Both the position numbers and the translations under genes were made by a program. A DNA stretch of 48,204 nt from Erythrobacter sp. CCH5-A1 (GTDB lineage Bacteria; Pseudomonadota; Alphaproteobacteria; Sphingomonadales; Sphingomonadaceae), in assembly GCF_001557115.1 (NCBI RefSeq), contig NZ_LSKQ01000167.1, positions 1 through 48,204 on the forward strand. Direction: 5' to 3'. This document shows positions 33,254 through 41,734 of the stretch, piece after piece. Every line of letters starts with the position of its first letter. The stretch's first letter is position 1. The notes below the pieces were generated by a model. That model did no database searches. It worked only from the letters and a program-made list of their open reading frames with translations, and was not told where the DNA came from.

Positions 33254-34405
33254 ATGCTCGACACAGCCGACCTTGCCAAGCGCCTGATCGCGGCGCCTTC
33301 AGTGACCCCCGCCACGGGTGCGGTGTTCGCCGAGCTTGAGGCAATGCTGGCGCCGCTGGGCTTTGCCGTCCACCGCTTCACCCGCGGGGAGGGGGCGGAA
33401 GGCTCCGAGGAAGCGGCGGTCGAGAACCTCTTCGCGATCCGGCACGGGCCCGAAGGCTCGCGGCACTTCGCCTTCGCCGGGCACCTCGATGTGGTGCCGC
33501 CGGGCGACGGCTGGGCCTCCGACCCCTTCGCGCCGGAAGTGCGCGGCGAGCTGCTCCACGGGCGCGGCGCGGTCGACATGAAGGGCGCGATCGCCGCGAT
33601 GGTCGCCGCCGTCGCCGAAGTGCCTGCCGAAGCGGGCACGATCAGCTTCATCATCACCGGCGACGAGGAAGGCCCCGCGCTCCACGGCACCCGCGCGCTG
33701 ATCGATTACATGGCGGCCGAGGGCATCCAGCCCGACCTGTGCCTTGTCGGCGAGCCCACCAGCGTTAACCGTCTTGGTGATATGGTCAAGATCGGCCGGC
33801 GCGGCTCGGTCAACATCTTCATCACCGTCGAAGGCACGCAAGGCCACGTCGCCTATCCCCACCTGGCCGACAACCCGCTGCCCAAGCTGGTTGCGATCCT
33901 CGCCGAATTGGATAGTCTGACGCTCGATACAGGGACGAAGTGGTTCCAGCCCTCGAACCTCGAAATCACCGACATCATGGTCGGCAACAAGGCGCATAAC
34001 GTGATCCCGGCGAAGGGCGAGGCGCGCATCTCGATCCGCTTCAACGACCTTCACACCGGCCACAGCCTGTCCGAACGCGTCATGGCGATCGCAGAGAAGC
34101 ACGGCGGCCGCGCGCGCCCCGTCATTTCGGGCGAGCCCTTCCTGACCGAGCCCGGCGCATTCTCCAGATTGGTTAGCGAAGCGGTCGAGGCCGAGACCGG
34201 TACCGCCCCCGAACTCAGCACCACCGGCGGTACCTCGGACGCGCGTTTCCTGCGCGCCGTATGCCCCGTGATCGAATTCGGCCTCTGCAACGCGACCATG
34301 CACAAGCGCGACGAAGCGGTGGCGATCCCTGATCTCGCCGTGCTGGCGCGCATCTACGCCCGCATCGCCGCCGCCGCGCTGGCGCTCGCAACTCCCGAAG
34401 GATAG
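33254..34405 (+). CDS. dapE: Succinyl-diaminopimelate desuccinylase
   Basis: The 383-residue M20 metallopeptidase removes succinate from N-succinyl-LL-diaminopimelate in lysine and peptidoglycan biosynthesis. Metal-site motifs are GHLDVVPPGDGW (His, Asp), GRGAVDMKG (bridging Asp), GDEEGPA (catalytic Glu), and the terminal CNATMHKRDEAV (His). The dimerisation domain holds GRRGSVNIFITVEGTQGHVAYPHLADNP. It is divergent from the cupin gene with a 30-base gap. dapB, another gene of the same pathway, lies 3.6 kb away. Confidence 0.95.
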   Translation: MLDTADLAKRLIAAPSVTPATGAVFAELEAMLAPLGFAVHRFTRGEGAEGSEEAAVENLFAIRHGPEGSRHFAFAGHLDVVPPGDGWASDPFAPEVRGELLHGRGAVDMKGAIAAMVAAVAEVPAEAGTISFIITGDEEGPALHGTRALIDYMAAEGIQPDLCLVGEPTSVNRLGDMVKIGRRGSVNIFITVEGTQGHVAYPHLADNPLPKLVAILAELDSLTLDTGTKWFQPSNLEITDIMVGNKAHNVIPAKGEARISIRFNDLHTGHSLSERVMAIAEKHGGRARPVISGEPFLTEPGAFSRLVSEAVEAETGTAPELSTTGGTSDARFLRAVCPVIEFGLCNATMHKRDEAVAIPDLAVLARIYARIAAAALALATPEG

Positions 34406-34414
34406 ATACCGGCG

Positions 34415-35749
34415 ATGGACCGCAAACTTACCCTCTACATCCTCGTCGGCATGGTGCTGGGCGTTATCGTCGGCCAGGTGCTCAACCAGAGCCTGCCGGC
34501 CGAGGTGATCAAGAGCGGAATCGCGCCGTGGTTCAAGCTGCTCTCCGACATCTTCCTGAACCTTATCAAGATGCTGGTCGCCCCGCTGGTGCTCTCGACC
34601 ATCGTCGTCGGCATCGCCCACATGGGGGACAGCGCCGCGCTGGGCCGCATCGGCGTGCGCGCGCTGACGTGGTTCATCACCGCCAGCCTGATCTCGATCG
34701 GCCTCGGCCTGCTCCTGGTCAACATCTTCCAGCCCGGCATCGGTGCGCCGATCCCCGATGCCGCCGCCGCCACAGCCGCAGTCGGCGAGGTCAAGGAATT
34801 GAAGGCGACCGAGTTCATCCTCTCGATCTTCCCCAAGAACGCGATCGACGCGCTGGCGACCAACAACATCCTGCAAATCCTCGTCTTCTCGATCTTCGCA
34901 GGCGTCGCTTTGTCGGCCATCGGCGAGCGCGGGGTGCCGCTGGTCAAGGGCGCGGACGCGCTCGCGGAAATGATGCTGCAGGTCACCGGCTACGTGATGC
35001 GCTTTGCGCCGGTGGCGGTGTTCGGCGCGCTCGCCAACGTCGTCGCGGCGAGCGGCCTTGCGATCCTCGGCACCTACCTCACGCTGCTGTTGGAGTTCTA
35101 CTTCTCGCTGGTGCTGCTTTGGGCGATCCTGCTGGGCGCAGGTGCGCTGTTCCTCGGGGGGCGCATATTCGCGCTGATCCGCTACATCCGTCAGCCGCTG
35201 ATGATCGCCTTCTCGACCGCTTCCTCGGAGGCCGCGCTGCCCAAGCTGTTCGAGCAGCTCGACCGTTTCGGCGTGCCGCGCCGCATCTCGGGCTTCATGC
35301 TGCCGCTGGGCTACAGCTTCAATCTCGACGGGTCGATGATGTACATGAGCTTCGCGACGATCTTCATCGCGCAGGCCTACGGGATCGAGCTCAGCATCGG
35401 CACCCAGATCATGATCCTGCTGACGCTGATGATTTCCTCCAAGGGCATCGCCGCCGTGCCGCGCGCCAGCCTCGTAGTCATCACCGGGACGCTGGCGATG
35501 TTCGGCCTGCCGGTCGAGGGCGTCGCGATCATCCTCGCCATCGACCAGTTCCTCGACATGGGCCGCACCGCGACCAACGTGGTCGGCAATGCGGTGGCGA
35601 CGGCGGTCATCACCAAGTGTGAGGGGATGCTGGAGGTGGAAGAGCCCGAGGTGGTGGAGCACCCCCACGCCCCCGCCTACACCGCCGCCGATGGCCGAGC
35701 GGGGCTGGAGCTCGATCCGAGCAATTTCGGGGAGGGTGGCCGGGGCTGA
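34415..35749 (+). CDS. Dicarboxylate/amino acid:cation symporter (DAACS family)
   Basis: The 444-residue protein has eight transmembrane segments and two re-entrant loops, typical of GltP/DctA. Signature stretches are FLNLIKMLVAPLVLSTIVVG, AFSTASSEAALPKLFEQL (Ser-rich hairpin 1) and GYSFNLDGSMMYMSFATIFIAQ (helix 7). It takes up glutamate, aspartate or C4-dicarboxylates with sodium or protons; which substrate cannot be read. The hydrophilic tail is short. It follows dapE by nine bases and its stop overlaps the next start (TGATG). Confidence 0.9.
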   Translation: MDRKLTLYILVGMVLGVIVGQVLNQSLPAEVIKSGIAPWFKLLSDIFLNLIKMLVAPLVLSTIVVGIAHMGDSAALGRIGVRALTWFITASLISIGLGLLLVNIFQPGIGAPIPDAAAATAAVGEVKELKATEFILSIFPKNAIDALATNNILQILVFSIFAGVALSAIGERGVPLVKGADALAEMMLQVTGYVMRFAPVAVFGALANVVAASGLAILGTYLTLLLEFYFSLVLLWAILLGAGALFLGGRIFALIRYIRQPLMIAFSTASSEAALPKLFEQLDRFGVPRRISGFMLPLGYSFNLDGSMMYMSFATIFIAQAYGIELSIGTQIMILLTLMISSKGIAAVPRASLVVITGTLAMFGLPVEGVAIILAIDQFLDMGRTATNVVGNAVATAVITKCEGMLEVEEPEVVEHPHAPAYTAADGRAGLELDPSNFGEGGRG

Positions 35750-36300
35750 TGCTCAGGTTCGTTTTCGCCGTGTTCATGGCGCTAGCCGCAAGTTCTTCCT
35801 GCAAAGGCGGCGAGGTCATGAAGACTTCCGCGGCCTATGAGGTGCCGGCGGAGAGCGCGGAAGAGCGAAATCAATTGCTTGCCATCATGCAGAAACACGC
35901 AGCCCGCGCCGGCTTTCATGTCGACAGTGCGACTGACGAAGAGATCGCGCTGCATAATGAGGTAACACCCACATCGTTTCGCGCCGCCGTGTGGGCGGGG
36001 GCCAATGATGAAAAATTCATCGCATCGGCGATGAACCGTCCTTACGATGCGGGCCGGATCTGGCTCACTTTCAAGGGTGAGAAAAACATGATGCAAACCA
36101 ACCGCTTCAGGGAAGCTCTGATGCAAGAGGTCCGCGCATCATGGCCGCAAACGAAGGAATTGCCGGTCTTAAATGGGGAGACAATTCCCTTGCCCGCCGA
36201 CCTCATTGTCGAGGGGGACCGGTATGTTCTCGATCCGGCAGCGGCGGACAGATACAATCTGGCTGACGGGCCTTCGCCAGATTTTGGACCGTCACACTGA
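35749..36300 (+). CDS. Exported protein of unknown function, atypical composition
   Basis: The 183-residue product has a short hydrophobic N-terminus ending SSSCKGG, which could be a weak lipobox. The mature part is mixed alpha/beta with no recognisable motif. A central stretch FKGEKNMMQTNRFREALMQEVRASWP suggests an alpha-helical segment. Codon use is visibly less GC-biased than its neighbours, with many A/T third positions, which hints at recent acquisition. The start overlaps the symporter stop (TGATG), so it appears coupled, although the functional link is unclear. Confidence 0.7.
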   Translation: MLRFVFAVFMALAASSSCKGGEVMKTSAAYEVPAESAEERNQLLAIMQKHAARAGFHVDSATDEEIALHNEVTPTSFRAAVWAGANDEKFIASAMNRPYDAGRIWLTFKGEKNMMQTNRFREALMQEVRASWPQTKELPVLNGETIPLPADLIVEGDRYVLDPAAADRYNLADGPSPDFGPSH

Positions 36301-36327
36301 GGCAGCTAGCAACCGACTTTCAGCGCC

Positions 36328-36765
36328 TCACTCCTTCACCTTCACATACTCGATCGGCACGAACTCGCCCAATGAGCACCCCGCGCCGCGTTGCAGCGTC
36401 CCGCCGATCGTCTGGAGCGCATAGACGATCTGCTGGGTGCACAGCTGGTTGATCGAGGTCTCGTAGGTGATCGCGCGGTCCCATTCGAGGCCCGGGCAGC
36501 GCGCCGGCAGCGTGCTGCGATAGACCTTGCCGCCCTGCATCTCGAAATCGATCACCCGGTCCGAGCGCACCACGGTGTTGCGCACCTGATCGCGATTGAT
36601 GCAGCTCTGTCCGGGGCCCTTGACGTTCGCAGGCGGCGCCGCATCGAGTGCGGCCTGCGTGCGCGCGGCCTCGGCTTCGGGATCGACGGCGCAGGCCCCC
36701 AACATCAGGGCGGCCGTCAGCGGCAGGGGGGCAAGCGCGAAGGCAAGCTGCGAGCGGGGGGTCAT
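36328..36765 (-). CDS. Lipoprotein of unknown function
   Basis: From ATG 36765 the product is 145 residues. The signal peptide ends LMLGACAVD with a good lipobox, so the protein should be lipid-anchored. Four further cysteines (CINRDQ, CPGLEWDR, CTQQIV, CSLGEF) suggest two disulfides. An FEMQGGKVYRSTLP strand pair is visible. The family looks conserved in sphingomonads from its style, but I cannot name a domain. It lies 58 bases downstream of nth. Confidence 0.75.
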   Translation of the reverse strand: MTPRSQLAFALAPLPLTAALMLGACAVDPEAEAARTQAALDAAPPANVKGPGQSCINRDQVRNTVVRSDRVIDFEMQGGKVYRSTLPARCPGLEWDRAITYETSINQLCTQQIVYALQTIGGTLQRGAGCSLGEFVPIEYVKVKE

Positions 36766-36823
36766 GGCATCTTTCTCCACCGGAAGGATGCCGGCATTGT
36801 CGCCTCTCCGCTTGAACCGCGCC

Positions 36824-37495
36824 TTAATCCGGGCCGGGAGCGGCGGCGCGACCTTTCGGGGTTTCGAGCACCTTCTTGCGGAAGCTGCACAGGTCCGCGA
36901 CCTTGCAGCGCCAGCATTCCGGCGTCCGCGCCTTGCAGACATAGCGGCCGTGGAGGATCATCCAGTGGTGCGAATCCCGGCGGAACGGCTGGGGCACGCG
37001 CTTTTCGAGCTTGGCCTCGACGTGGTCGGGGGTCTTGCCCTTGGCCATGCCGGTGCGGTTCGAGACGCGGAAGATGTGGGTGTCGACCGCAAAGGTCTCC
37101 TGCCCGAACCAGCAATTGAGCACAACGTTGGCGGTCTTGCGGCCCACGCCCGGCAGCGTCACCAGCGCATCGCGGCTGTCGGGAACCTCGCCGCCATGTC
37201 GGTCAACGAGGATCTGCGAGAGCGCGATGACGTTCTTCGCCTTGGAGTTGAACAGGCCGATGGTCTTGATGTGCTCCTTCAGCCCCTCCTCGCCCAGCTC
37301 GAGCATCTGCTGTGGCGTTTCCACCTTGCGGAACAGCGCGCGGGTCGCCTTGTTGACGCCGACATCGGTCGCCTGCGCCGACAGCGCGACCGCCACGAGC
37401 AGCTGATAGGCATTGCCATATTCGAGCTCGGTCTGGGGCGCGGGGTTGTCCTCGGCGAGGCGGCGGAAGAATTCGAAGATCTGGGCTTTGTTCAT
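36824..37495 (-). CDS. nth: Endonuclease III
   Basis: The 223-residue bifunctional DNA glycosylase/AP lyase removes oxidised pyrimidines in base excision repair. The helix-hairpin-helix LPGVGRKTANVVLN contains the catalytic Lys; VDTHIFRVSNRTG supplies the catalytic Asp. The 4Fe-4S cluster is CKARTPECWRCKVADLC (Cys-X6-Cys-X2-Cys-X5-Cys). Length is normal. It follows the HEAGH-motif gene by 26 bases, so dapB, that gene and nth probably form one operon. Confidence 0.96.
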   Translation of the reverse strand: MNKAQIFEFFRRLAEDNPAPQTELEYGNAYQLLVAVALSAQATDVGVNKATRALFRKVETPQQMLELGEEGLKEHIKTIGLFNSKAKNVIALSQILVDRHGGEVPDSRDALVTLPGVGRKTANVVLNCWFGQETFAVDTHIFRVSNRTGMAKGKTPDHVEAKLEKRVPQPFRRDSHHWMILHGRYVCKARTPECWRCKVADLCSFRKKVLETPKGRAAAPGPD

Positions 37496-37521
37496 GGGAT
37501 GGGGATCGTGAAGGAGAAGGA

Positions 37522-38037
37522 TCAGCGCAGCCAGCGCTTCATGGCGGGGAAGGGGTGATCGCCCGGCTGCCCGTCGGGATCGCACAGGCCGAAGAAGCCG
37601 AGCATCGGGGAGCCGATCTTGGCCCCGCTGGCGAAGGCCTCGCGCAGCATGATCGCATCGCCGCGATAGCCGCCCTCGTGGAACAGCTGGTCGAGCGGCA
37701 ATCCGCATTGGCGCGCGGCGGCATAGGACCACGCGATCGCCGCCATCTCGTCCCCGCCATCGGCCACGACCGGGCCGAGCGCCCGGCGCTGCCCGGGGTC
37801 GGCAACCGCGATGTGCCCGGCCTCGTGCAGCAGATCGCCCGGCCACACCGGCACGTCGGGGTCGATCAGCAGGCGGCCACCGATGATCGCCAGCCCGTCA
37901 AGCAATTGCGCCTCGCCCTCGCTGAGCGGGCCGGTGGCGATCCCGATCCGGTCCAGAAAGGCCAGGCAGCGCCGCGCGGCGTCCTCGCCCCCGCCTTCGG
38001 CTCGCCACCGATACTGCCCGGGATCGATTGCGGTCAT
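37522..38037 (-). CDS. Unknown protein with an HExxH-type zinc motif
   Basis: The 171-residue protein contains DLLHEAGHIAVAD, an HExxH zinc-binding site like that of metalloproteases, at about residues 70-82. A second acidic region, DGGDEMAAIAWSYAAA, could supply the third ligand. RGDAIMLREAFASGAKIG and GFFGLCD follow. No signal peptide is present, so it is probably cytoplasmic. The start overlaps the dapB stop (ATGA). I do not recognise the family; it may be a small metallopeptidase or a structural zinc protein. Confidence 0.75.
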   Translation of the reverse strand: MTAIDPGQYRWRAEGGGEDAARRCLAFLDRIGIATGPLSEGEAQLLDGLAIIGGRLLIDPDVPVWPGDLLHEAGHIAVADPGQRRALGPVVADGGDEMAAIAWSYAAARQCGLPLDQLFHEGGYRGDAIMLREAFASGAKIGSPMLGFFGLCDPDGQPGDHPFPAMKRWLR

Positions 38038-38768
38038 AGTCCCAACACGTCGTTCATGGTGTAGCGCCCGGCGGGCTTGCCGCAGAGCCACTCGGCCGCC
38101 TTCACTGCGCCGCGGGCGAAGATCATGCGGTTTTCCGCCGAGTGCGCGAGCGTCAGGCGCTCCTCGGAGCCGGCGAAGATCACCGCATGCTCGCCTGCCA
38201 CCGTGCCGCCGCGCAGCGTGGCGAACCCGATCGCGCCCGGCGCCCGCGCGCCCGTCATCCCGTGGCGGCCGCTCTCCATGTTGTCGCTGAGCACGATCCC
38301 GCGCCCCTTGGCCGCCGCCTCGCCCAGCAGCTTGGCGGTGCCAGAGGGCGCGTCGACCTTCATGCGGTGGTGCATCTCGAGCACCTCGATGTCCCAATCC
38401 TGCCCGAGCCGCGCGGCGGCCTCCTCGACGAGGTGCGCGAGCAGCGTCACGCCCAGCGAGAAATTGCCCGATTGCAGCACCGGCACGGCGCGCGCGGCCT
38501 CGGCGAGCATGACGAAATGCGGCTCCTCCAGCCCGGTGGTGCCGACCACGATCGGCTTGCCCGCCACGCGCGCCGCGCCGAGGTTGGCCGCGAGGGCATC
38601 GGGCGCGGAGAAATCGACCAGCACGTCGCATTGGGAGGCAAAGGGCCCGATGCTCCCGCCGGCATCGACGCCCGCAAACAGCGCATGCCCGGCATCGGTG
38701 ATCGCCGCCTCCAATGCCTGTCCCATCCGGCCCTTGTGCCCGATCACCCCGAAATTGAGCTGTGCCAT
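38034..38768 (-). CDS. dapB: 4-Hydroxy-tetrahydrodipicolinate reductase
   Basis: The 244-residue enzyme reduces the cyclic dihydrodipicolinate precursor with NAD(P)H in the lysine and diaminopimelate pathway. The N-terminal dinucleotide motif is GVIGHKGRMGQAL; the catalytic HHRMKVDAPSGTA carries the His and Lys residues. VVGTTGLEEPHF and AVLQSGNFSLGV-like strands fit the family. It starts at ATG 38768, divergent from the sirtuin gene with a 33-base gap. Its stop overlaps the next start. Confidence 0.95.
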   Translation of the reverse strand: MAQLNFGVIGHKGRMGQALEAAITDAGHALFAGVDAGGSIGPFASQCDVLVDFSAPDALAANLGAARVAGKPIVVGTTGLEEPHFVMLAEAARAVPVLQSGNFSLGVTLLAHLVEEAAARLGQDWDIEVLEMHHRMKVDAPSGTAKLLGEAAAKGRGIVLSDNMESGRHGMTGARAPGAIGFATLRGGTVAGEHAVIFAGSEERLTLAHSAENRMIFARGAVKAAEWLCGKPAGRYTMNDVLGL

Positions 38769-38801
38769 TGCGTGCCCCTATGCCTCATGCTTGAAGGCCT
38801 C

Positions 38802-39503
38802 ATGGCACAGGTCGAACGCATCGTCATCCTCACCGGCGCAGGCATTTCCGCCGAGAGCGGGATCGACACCTTCCGCTCGGCAGGCGGCCTGTGGGAGCAG
38901 CACCGGGTGGAGGATGTCGCCACGCCCGAGGGCTTTGCCCGCAACCCCAACCTCGTGCTCAATTTCTACGACATGCGCCGTGCCGCGCTGGCGAATGTTG
39001 CGCCCAATCCCGCCCACGCGGCGCTTGCGCGGCTGGAGCGGGCGTTTTCGGGCGAGCTGCTGCTGGTGACGCAAAACGTCGACGATCTCCACGAACGCGG
39101 CGGCAGCGCGCGGGTGCTGCACATGCATGGCGAGCTGAAGAGCGCGCTGTGCACCGCCTGCGAAATGCGCTCGCCGTGGCTCGGCACCATGATCGAGCGC
39201 CCCCCGTGCCCCGTCTGCCAGGCGCCCATGCTGCGCCCCGATGTCGTGTGGTTCGGCGAGATGCCCTACGAGATGGGCCGCATCTATCAGGCGCTCGAGA
39301 CCTGCGATCTGTTCGTCAGCATCGGCACCAGCGGCGCGGTCTATCCGGCGGCGGGTTTCGTGCAGGAGGCGAGGGCGAACGGCGCGCGGTGCCTCGAGCT
39401 TAATCTCGAACGCAGCGAGGGTTCGCGCTTCTTCCACCAAACCCGCCTCGGCCCGGCAAGCGTGCTGGTGCCGGAGTGGGTGGAGGAAGTGCTGGGTGGC
39501 TGA
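38802..39503 (+). CDS. cobB: NAD-dependent protein deacylase (sirtuin, CobB type)
   Basis: The 233-residue protein is a class III sirtuin that removes acetyl or succinyl groups from lysines using NAD. Motifs: GAGISAESGIDTFRSAGGLW, TQNVDDLHERGG, HMHGEL with the catalytic His, the zinc knuckle CTAC...CPVC, and GTSGAVYPAAGF. The YxxR pair in NFYDMRR matches the acyl-pocket residues of CobB/SIRT5, so desuccinylation is likely. ATG 38802 has GAAGG five bases upstream; an ATG five codons earlier does not. Confidence 0.94.
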   Translation: MAQVERIVILTGAGISAESGIDTFRSAGGLWEQHRVEDVATPEGFARNPNLVLNFYDMRRAALANVAPNPAHAALARLERAFSGELLLVTQNVDDLHERGGSARVLHMHGELKSALCTACEMRSPWLGTMIERPPCPVCQAPMLRPDVVWFGEMPYEMGRIYQALETCDLFVSIGTSGAVYPAAGFVQEARANGARCLELNLERSEGSRFFHQTRLGPASVLVPEWVEEVLGG

Positions 39504-39984
39504 CGCCCGCCGCCACGATTACCGGCTGTCGGCGCGGCCGACGGCGTTCTTCGCCGATGCTCTCGAGGCCGCCCTCTCGCGGTCGCCAGAAATCGTATTG
39601 CCGGGCGATCCCGGTGCCGCGCGCTATGGCCAGCGGCGAGCGTTCCTGTGGGACCTGTTCGGCGATGGTGCGGATGGCTTCGACTTCCACCTCGTGGTCT
39701 TGAGCGCATCCGGAGCGCCCGAGGCGGCGCACCCGCTGGTGCGGCGCATCTCTGCCGATCTCGTCGCCATGGACGATGCGGCGCGCGCCATCCCATCGGA
39801 CCAGGACGAGAACGAATATTTGTGGAGCGTCACGCTCGATGCCGAGGCCGGCGCGGTGCAGCTCGATTACGCCGCCACAGCCTTCAACACCGAGTGGAGC
39901 GTCCATTTCCGGCTGGACGAAACCGGGGGCTGGACATGCCTCGGTATCCCCGACTGGCGCGAGCCGGGGCGGTTCATCCGCTGA
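39496..39984 (+). CDS. Unknown cytoplasmic protein
   Basis: The 162-residue acidic product starts at GTG 39496, overlapping the sirtuin stop by eight bases, so it is probably coupled to cobB. It has no signal peptide or membrane segment. A Trp-rich pattern (FLWDLFGDGADGFDFHLVVLSA, EYLWSVTLD, TEWSVHFRLDETGGWTCLG) suggests a beta-rich fold. I do not recognise it. An association with protein deacylation is suggested only by position. Confidence 0.65.
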   Translation: MADARRHDYRLSARPTAFFADALEAALSRSPEIVLPGDPGAARYGQRRAFLWDLFGDGADGFDFHLVVLSASGAPEAAHPLVRRISADLVAMDDAARAIPSDQDENEYLWSVTLDAEAGAVQLDYAATAFNTEWSVHFRLDETGGWTCLGIPDWREPGRFIR

Positions 39985-39993
39985 ACGCCCGCC

Positions 39994-40332
39994 TCAGACC
40001 TTCGGCGGCTCCGGCGTCGGCGGATTGGCGCCGCGGTCCTTGCTCCAGCTGCGCCCGCCATCGGCCGGAGCGATCGGCACGCCGTTGTCGCTGTGCTCGG
40101 GCGCGTGCGCCGGCTCGGGATGGTGGTGATCGGTCATGGTCGGGTCGATATGGCCCGGCGTCCCCTCGGCAGGCGCGGCCGGGCCCTCGTGGCGCTGGCG
40201 CTCGGCGACAGCGGCGTCCTCGTGATGGTCCTGGGCGTTCTTCGCGCGCAGCCACGAGACCACGCCGATCACCAGCCCCATGCCGAGCGTGAACACCGCG
40301 AGCAGCATGATCGTGTTGTAGTCCCAGTTCAT
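39994..40332 (-). CDS. Small His/Pro-rich membrane protein, unknown
   Basis: The 112-residue protein has one N-terminal transmembrane helix (IMLLAVFTLGMGLVIGVVSW). The hydrophilic tail is rich in His, Pro and Glu (DHHHPEPAHAPEHSDN), which could bind metal ions or simply be disordered. The ATG at 40332 is supported by the membrane start. It converges on the previous gene with 9 bases between the stops. I do not recognise the family. Confidence 0.55.
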   Translation of the reverse strand: MNWDYNTIMLLAVFTLGMGLVIGVVSWLRAKNAQDHHEDAAVAERQRHEGPAAPAEGTPGHIDPTMTDHHHPEPAHAPEHSDNGVPIAPADGGRSWSKDRGANPPTPEPPKV

Positions 40333-40443
40333 CGCGCGAGCCTCCTTGTGTGAGACGGGAGCGACCGGGCGGGGCGGCGCTATGTTCCGTGGCCCCCGCG
40401 CAAATCGTGTCGCGCCGTGGCGGGGGCAGGGCAGACCGAGCGG

Positions 40444-41208
40444 TCAGCCGCAGGCGCGGCAGGCGGGGTCCTTGGCGATGCGGATGGTGCGCATCCCGGG
40501 CTCGAGCCCGTCGAGGATGTGGAGCCGGCCCCAGCCGGGCTCGCCCAGCAGCGCCGTGCCCGCCAGCAGCACCTTGACCGCCTGGAGCGCCGCGAAGGTG
40601 CCTGCCCACCCCGCCATCGCGCCGAGCATCCCGTCGTCGGCGCAGGTGTCGCAGTCCTCGGCATCGAAGGCATCGCCCACGAAGCAGCGGTAGCAGGCCT
40701 CGCCCGGCAGGTGTCCGGCGAAGGCCCCGACCTGCCCCTGAAACCGGCCCACGGCGGCCGAGAGCAGCGGGATTCCCGCCGCAACGCAGGCATCCGAAAC
40801 CGCGAGCCGCGTCGCGAAATTGTCGGTGCCGTCGAGCACCAGATCGGCGCCCGCAATGAGGCTTGCAGCATTGTCCGGCGTGATCCGCGCGTCGGAGACG
40901 TCGACGCTGAGCGAATCGTCGAAATTGGCGAGCCAGCGCCGTGCCGAGACCGCCTTGCCGTGGCCGACGTCGCGCTGGGTGAAGATCGTCTGGCGCTGGA
41001 GATTGCTCACGTCGACCACATCATCGTCGACCAGCGCGAGCCGTCCGATCCCGCTCGCTGCGAGATATTGGAGGGCGGGCGACCCTATCCCGCCGAGGCC
41101 GATCACCGCAACCTTGCTCGCCGCCAGCCGCACCTGCCCCGCGCCGCCCACTTCGGGCAGGACAATGTGGCGGGCAAAGCGTTCGAGCCGGGCGGGGCTG
41201 AGGCTCAT
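40444..41208 (-). CDS. HesA/MoeB/ThiF family adenylyltransferase
   Basis: The 254-residue protein adenylates the C-terminus of a ubiquitin-like sulfur carrier (MoaD or ThiS). An early RLERFARHIVLPEVGGAGQ precedes the ATP-binding GLGGIGSPALQYLAASG. LVDDDVVDVSNLQRQTIF contains the expected Arg. The zinc site is made by CYRCF and the final CRACG. Which carrier it serves cannot be told: no moaD or thiS gene is adjacent. Its ATG overlaps the DUF983 gene stop (ATGA). Confidence 0.9.
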   Translation of the reverse strand: MSLSPARLERFARHIVLPEVGGAGQVRLAASKVAVIGLGGIGSPALQYLAASGIGRLALVDDDVVDVSNLQRQTIFTQRDVGHGKAVSARRWLANFDDSLSVDVSDARITPDNAASLIAGADLVLDGTDNFATRLAVSDACVAAGIPLLSAAVGRFQGQVGAFAGHLPGEACYRCFVGDAFDAEDCDTCADDGMLGAMAGWAGTFAALQAVKVLLAGTALLGEPGWGRLHILDGLEPGMRTIRIAKDPACRACG

Positions 41209-41624
41209 GGCTTGGACGAGTCCTTCCGGCGCTCCTGCTTGAAGGCGCCGATGCCGTGCCACCACAGGAAAGCGATCACCGCGCCCTTGGTGGGCTGTAG
41301 CATCGCGACAAGCATGACGATGGAGAGGGGCAGCAGGATCGCGAGCGTGAGCCATGCCGACATCCCGCCGGAGATCATCGCGATCACCACCGGCGCAAGC
41401 AGGTGGCCGACGATGAAGATGCCGATATAGGCCGGAAAATCATCGGCCTGCTGCACCGACCAGTCCTGTTTGCAATGCCCGCAGTGATCGACCGGCTTGA
41501 GCCACTTGCGGAACAGCGCGGCCTCGCCGCAGCGCGGGCACTTGCTCTTGGCGCCGCGCAGGAGAGCCGGAATCCACCCCTGCGGCAGGCTGACAAGCTC
41601 GGGGGAAAGGCGTTGGTGCGGCAT
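41205..41624 (-). CDS. DUF983 family membrane protein
   Basis: The 139-residue protein begins with a zinc-ribbon-like segment CPRCGEAALFRKWLKPVDHCGHC (two CxxC pairs) and then two transmembrane helices (IGIFIVGHLLAPVVIAM and LTLAILLPLSIVMLVAML). This is the alphaproteobacterial DUF983 layout. Function is unknown. A perfect inverted repeat begins two bases upstream of the ATG, leaving no clear ribosome-binding site. It is coupled to the ThiF/MoeB gene downstream. Confidence 0.9.
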   Translation of the reverse strand: MPHQRLSPELVSLPQGWIPALLRGAKSKCPRCGEAALFRKWLKPVDHCGHCKQDWSVQQADDFPAYIGIFIVGHLLAPVVIAMISGGMSAWLTLAILLPLSIVMLVAMLQPTKGAVIAFLWWHGIGAFKQERRKDSSKP

Positions 41625-41626
41625 GG

Positions 41627-41683
41627 ACAGGCTGTTTACAGCCTGTGGACGCGCTGTCGACAGGCCTGTGGAAAGGCCTGTCG
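41627..41683. repeat. Overlapping perfect palindromes in the DUF983 leader
   Basis: ACAGGCTGT-tt-ACAGCCTGT (41627-41646) is followed by CTGTCGACAG (41654-41663) and CGACAGGCCT-gtggaa-AGGCCTGTCG (41658-41683). All are perfect. The second and third overlap and cannot form together, so the RNA could switch between folds. They lie between the DUF983 start and the dnaA 3' end, covering where a ribosome-binding site would be. They may be an RNA switch, a protein-binding site or the dnaA terminator, although no T-run is present. Confidence 0.55.
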
Positions 41684-41734
41684 AAACAGCGGTGCACAGC
41701 TTGTGCGGATTATGTGCGAACTAACCGTGTGCGG

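Noticed and set aside
33299..35668. 789-codon reverse frame opposite dapE and the symporter gene
   Set aside because: It is His/Asp/Arg-rich antisense sequence over two well-identified genes.
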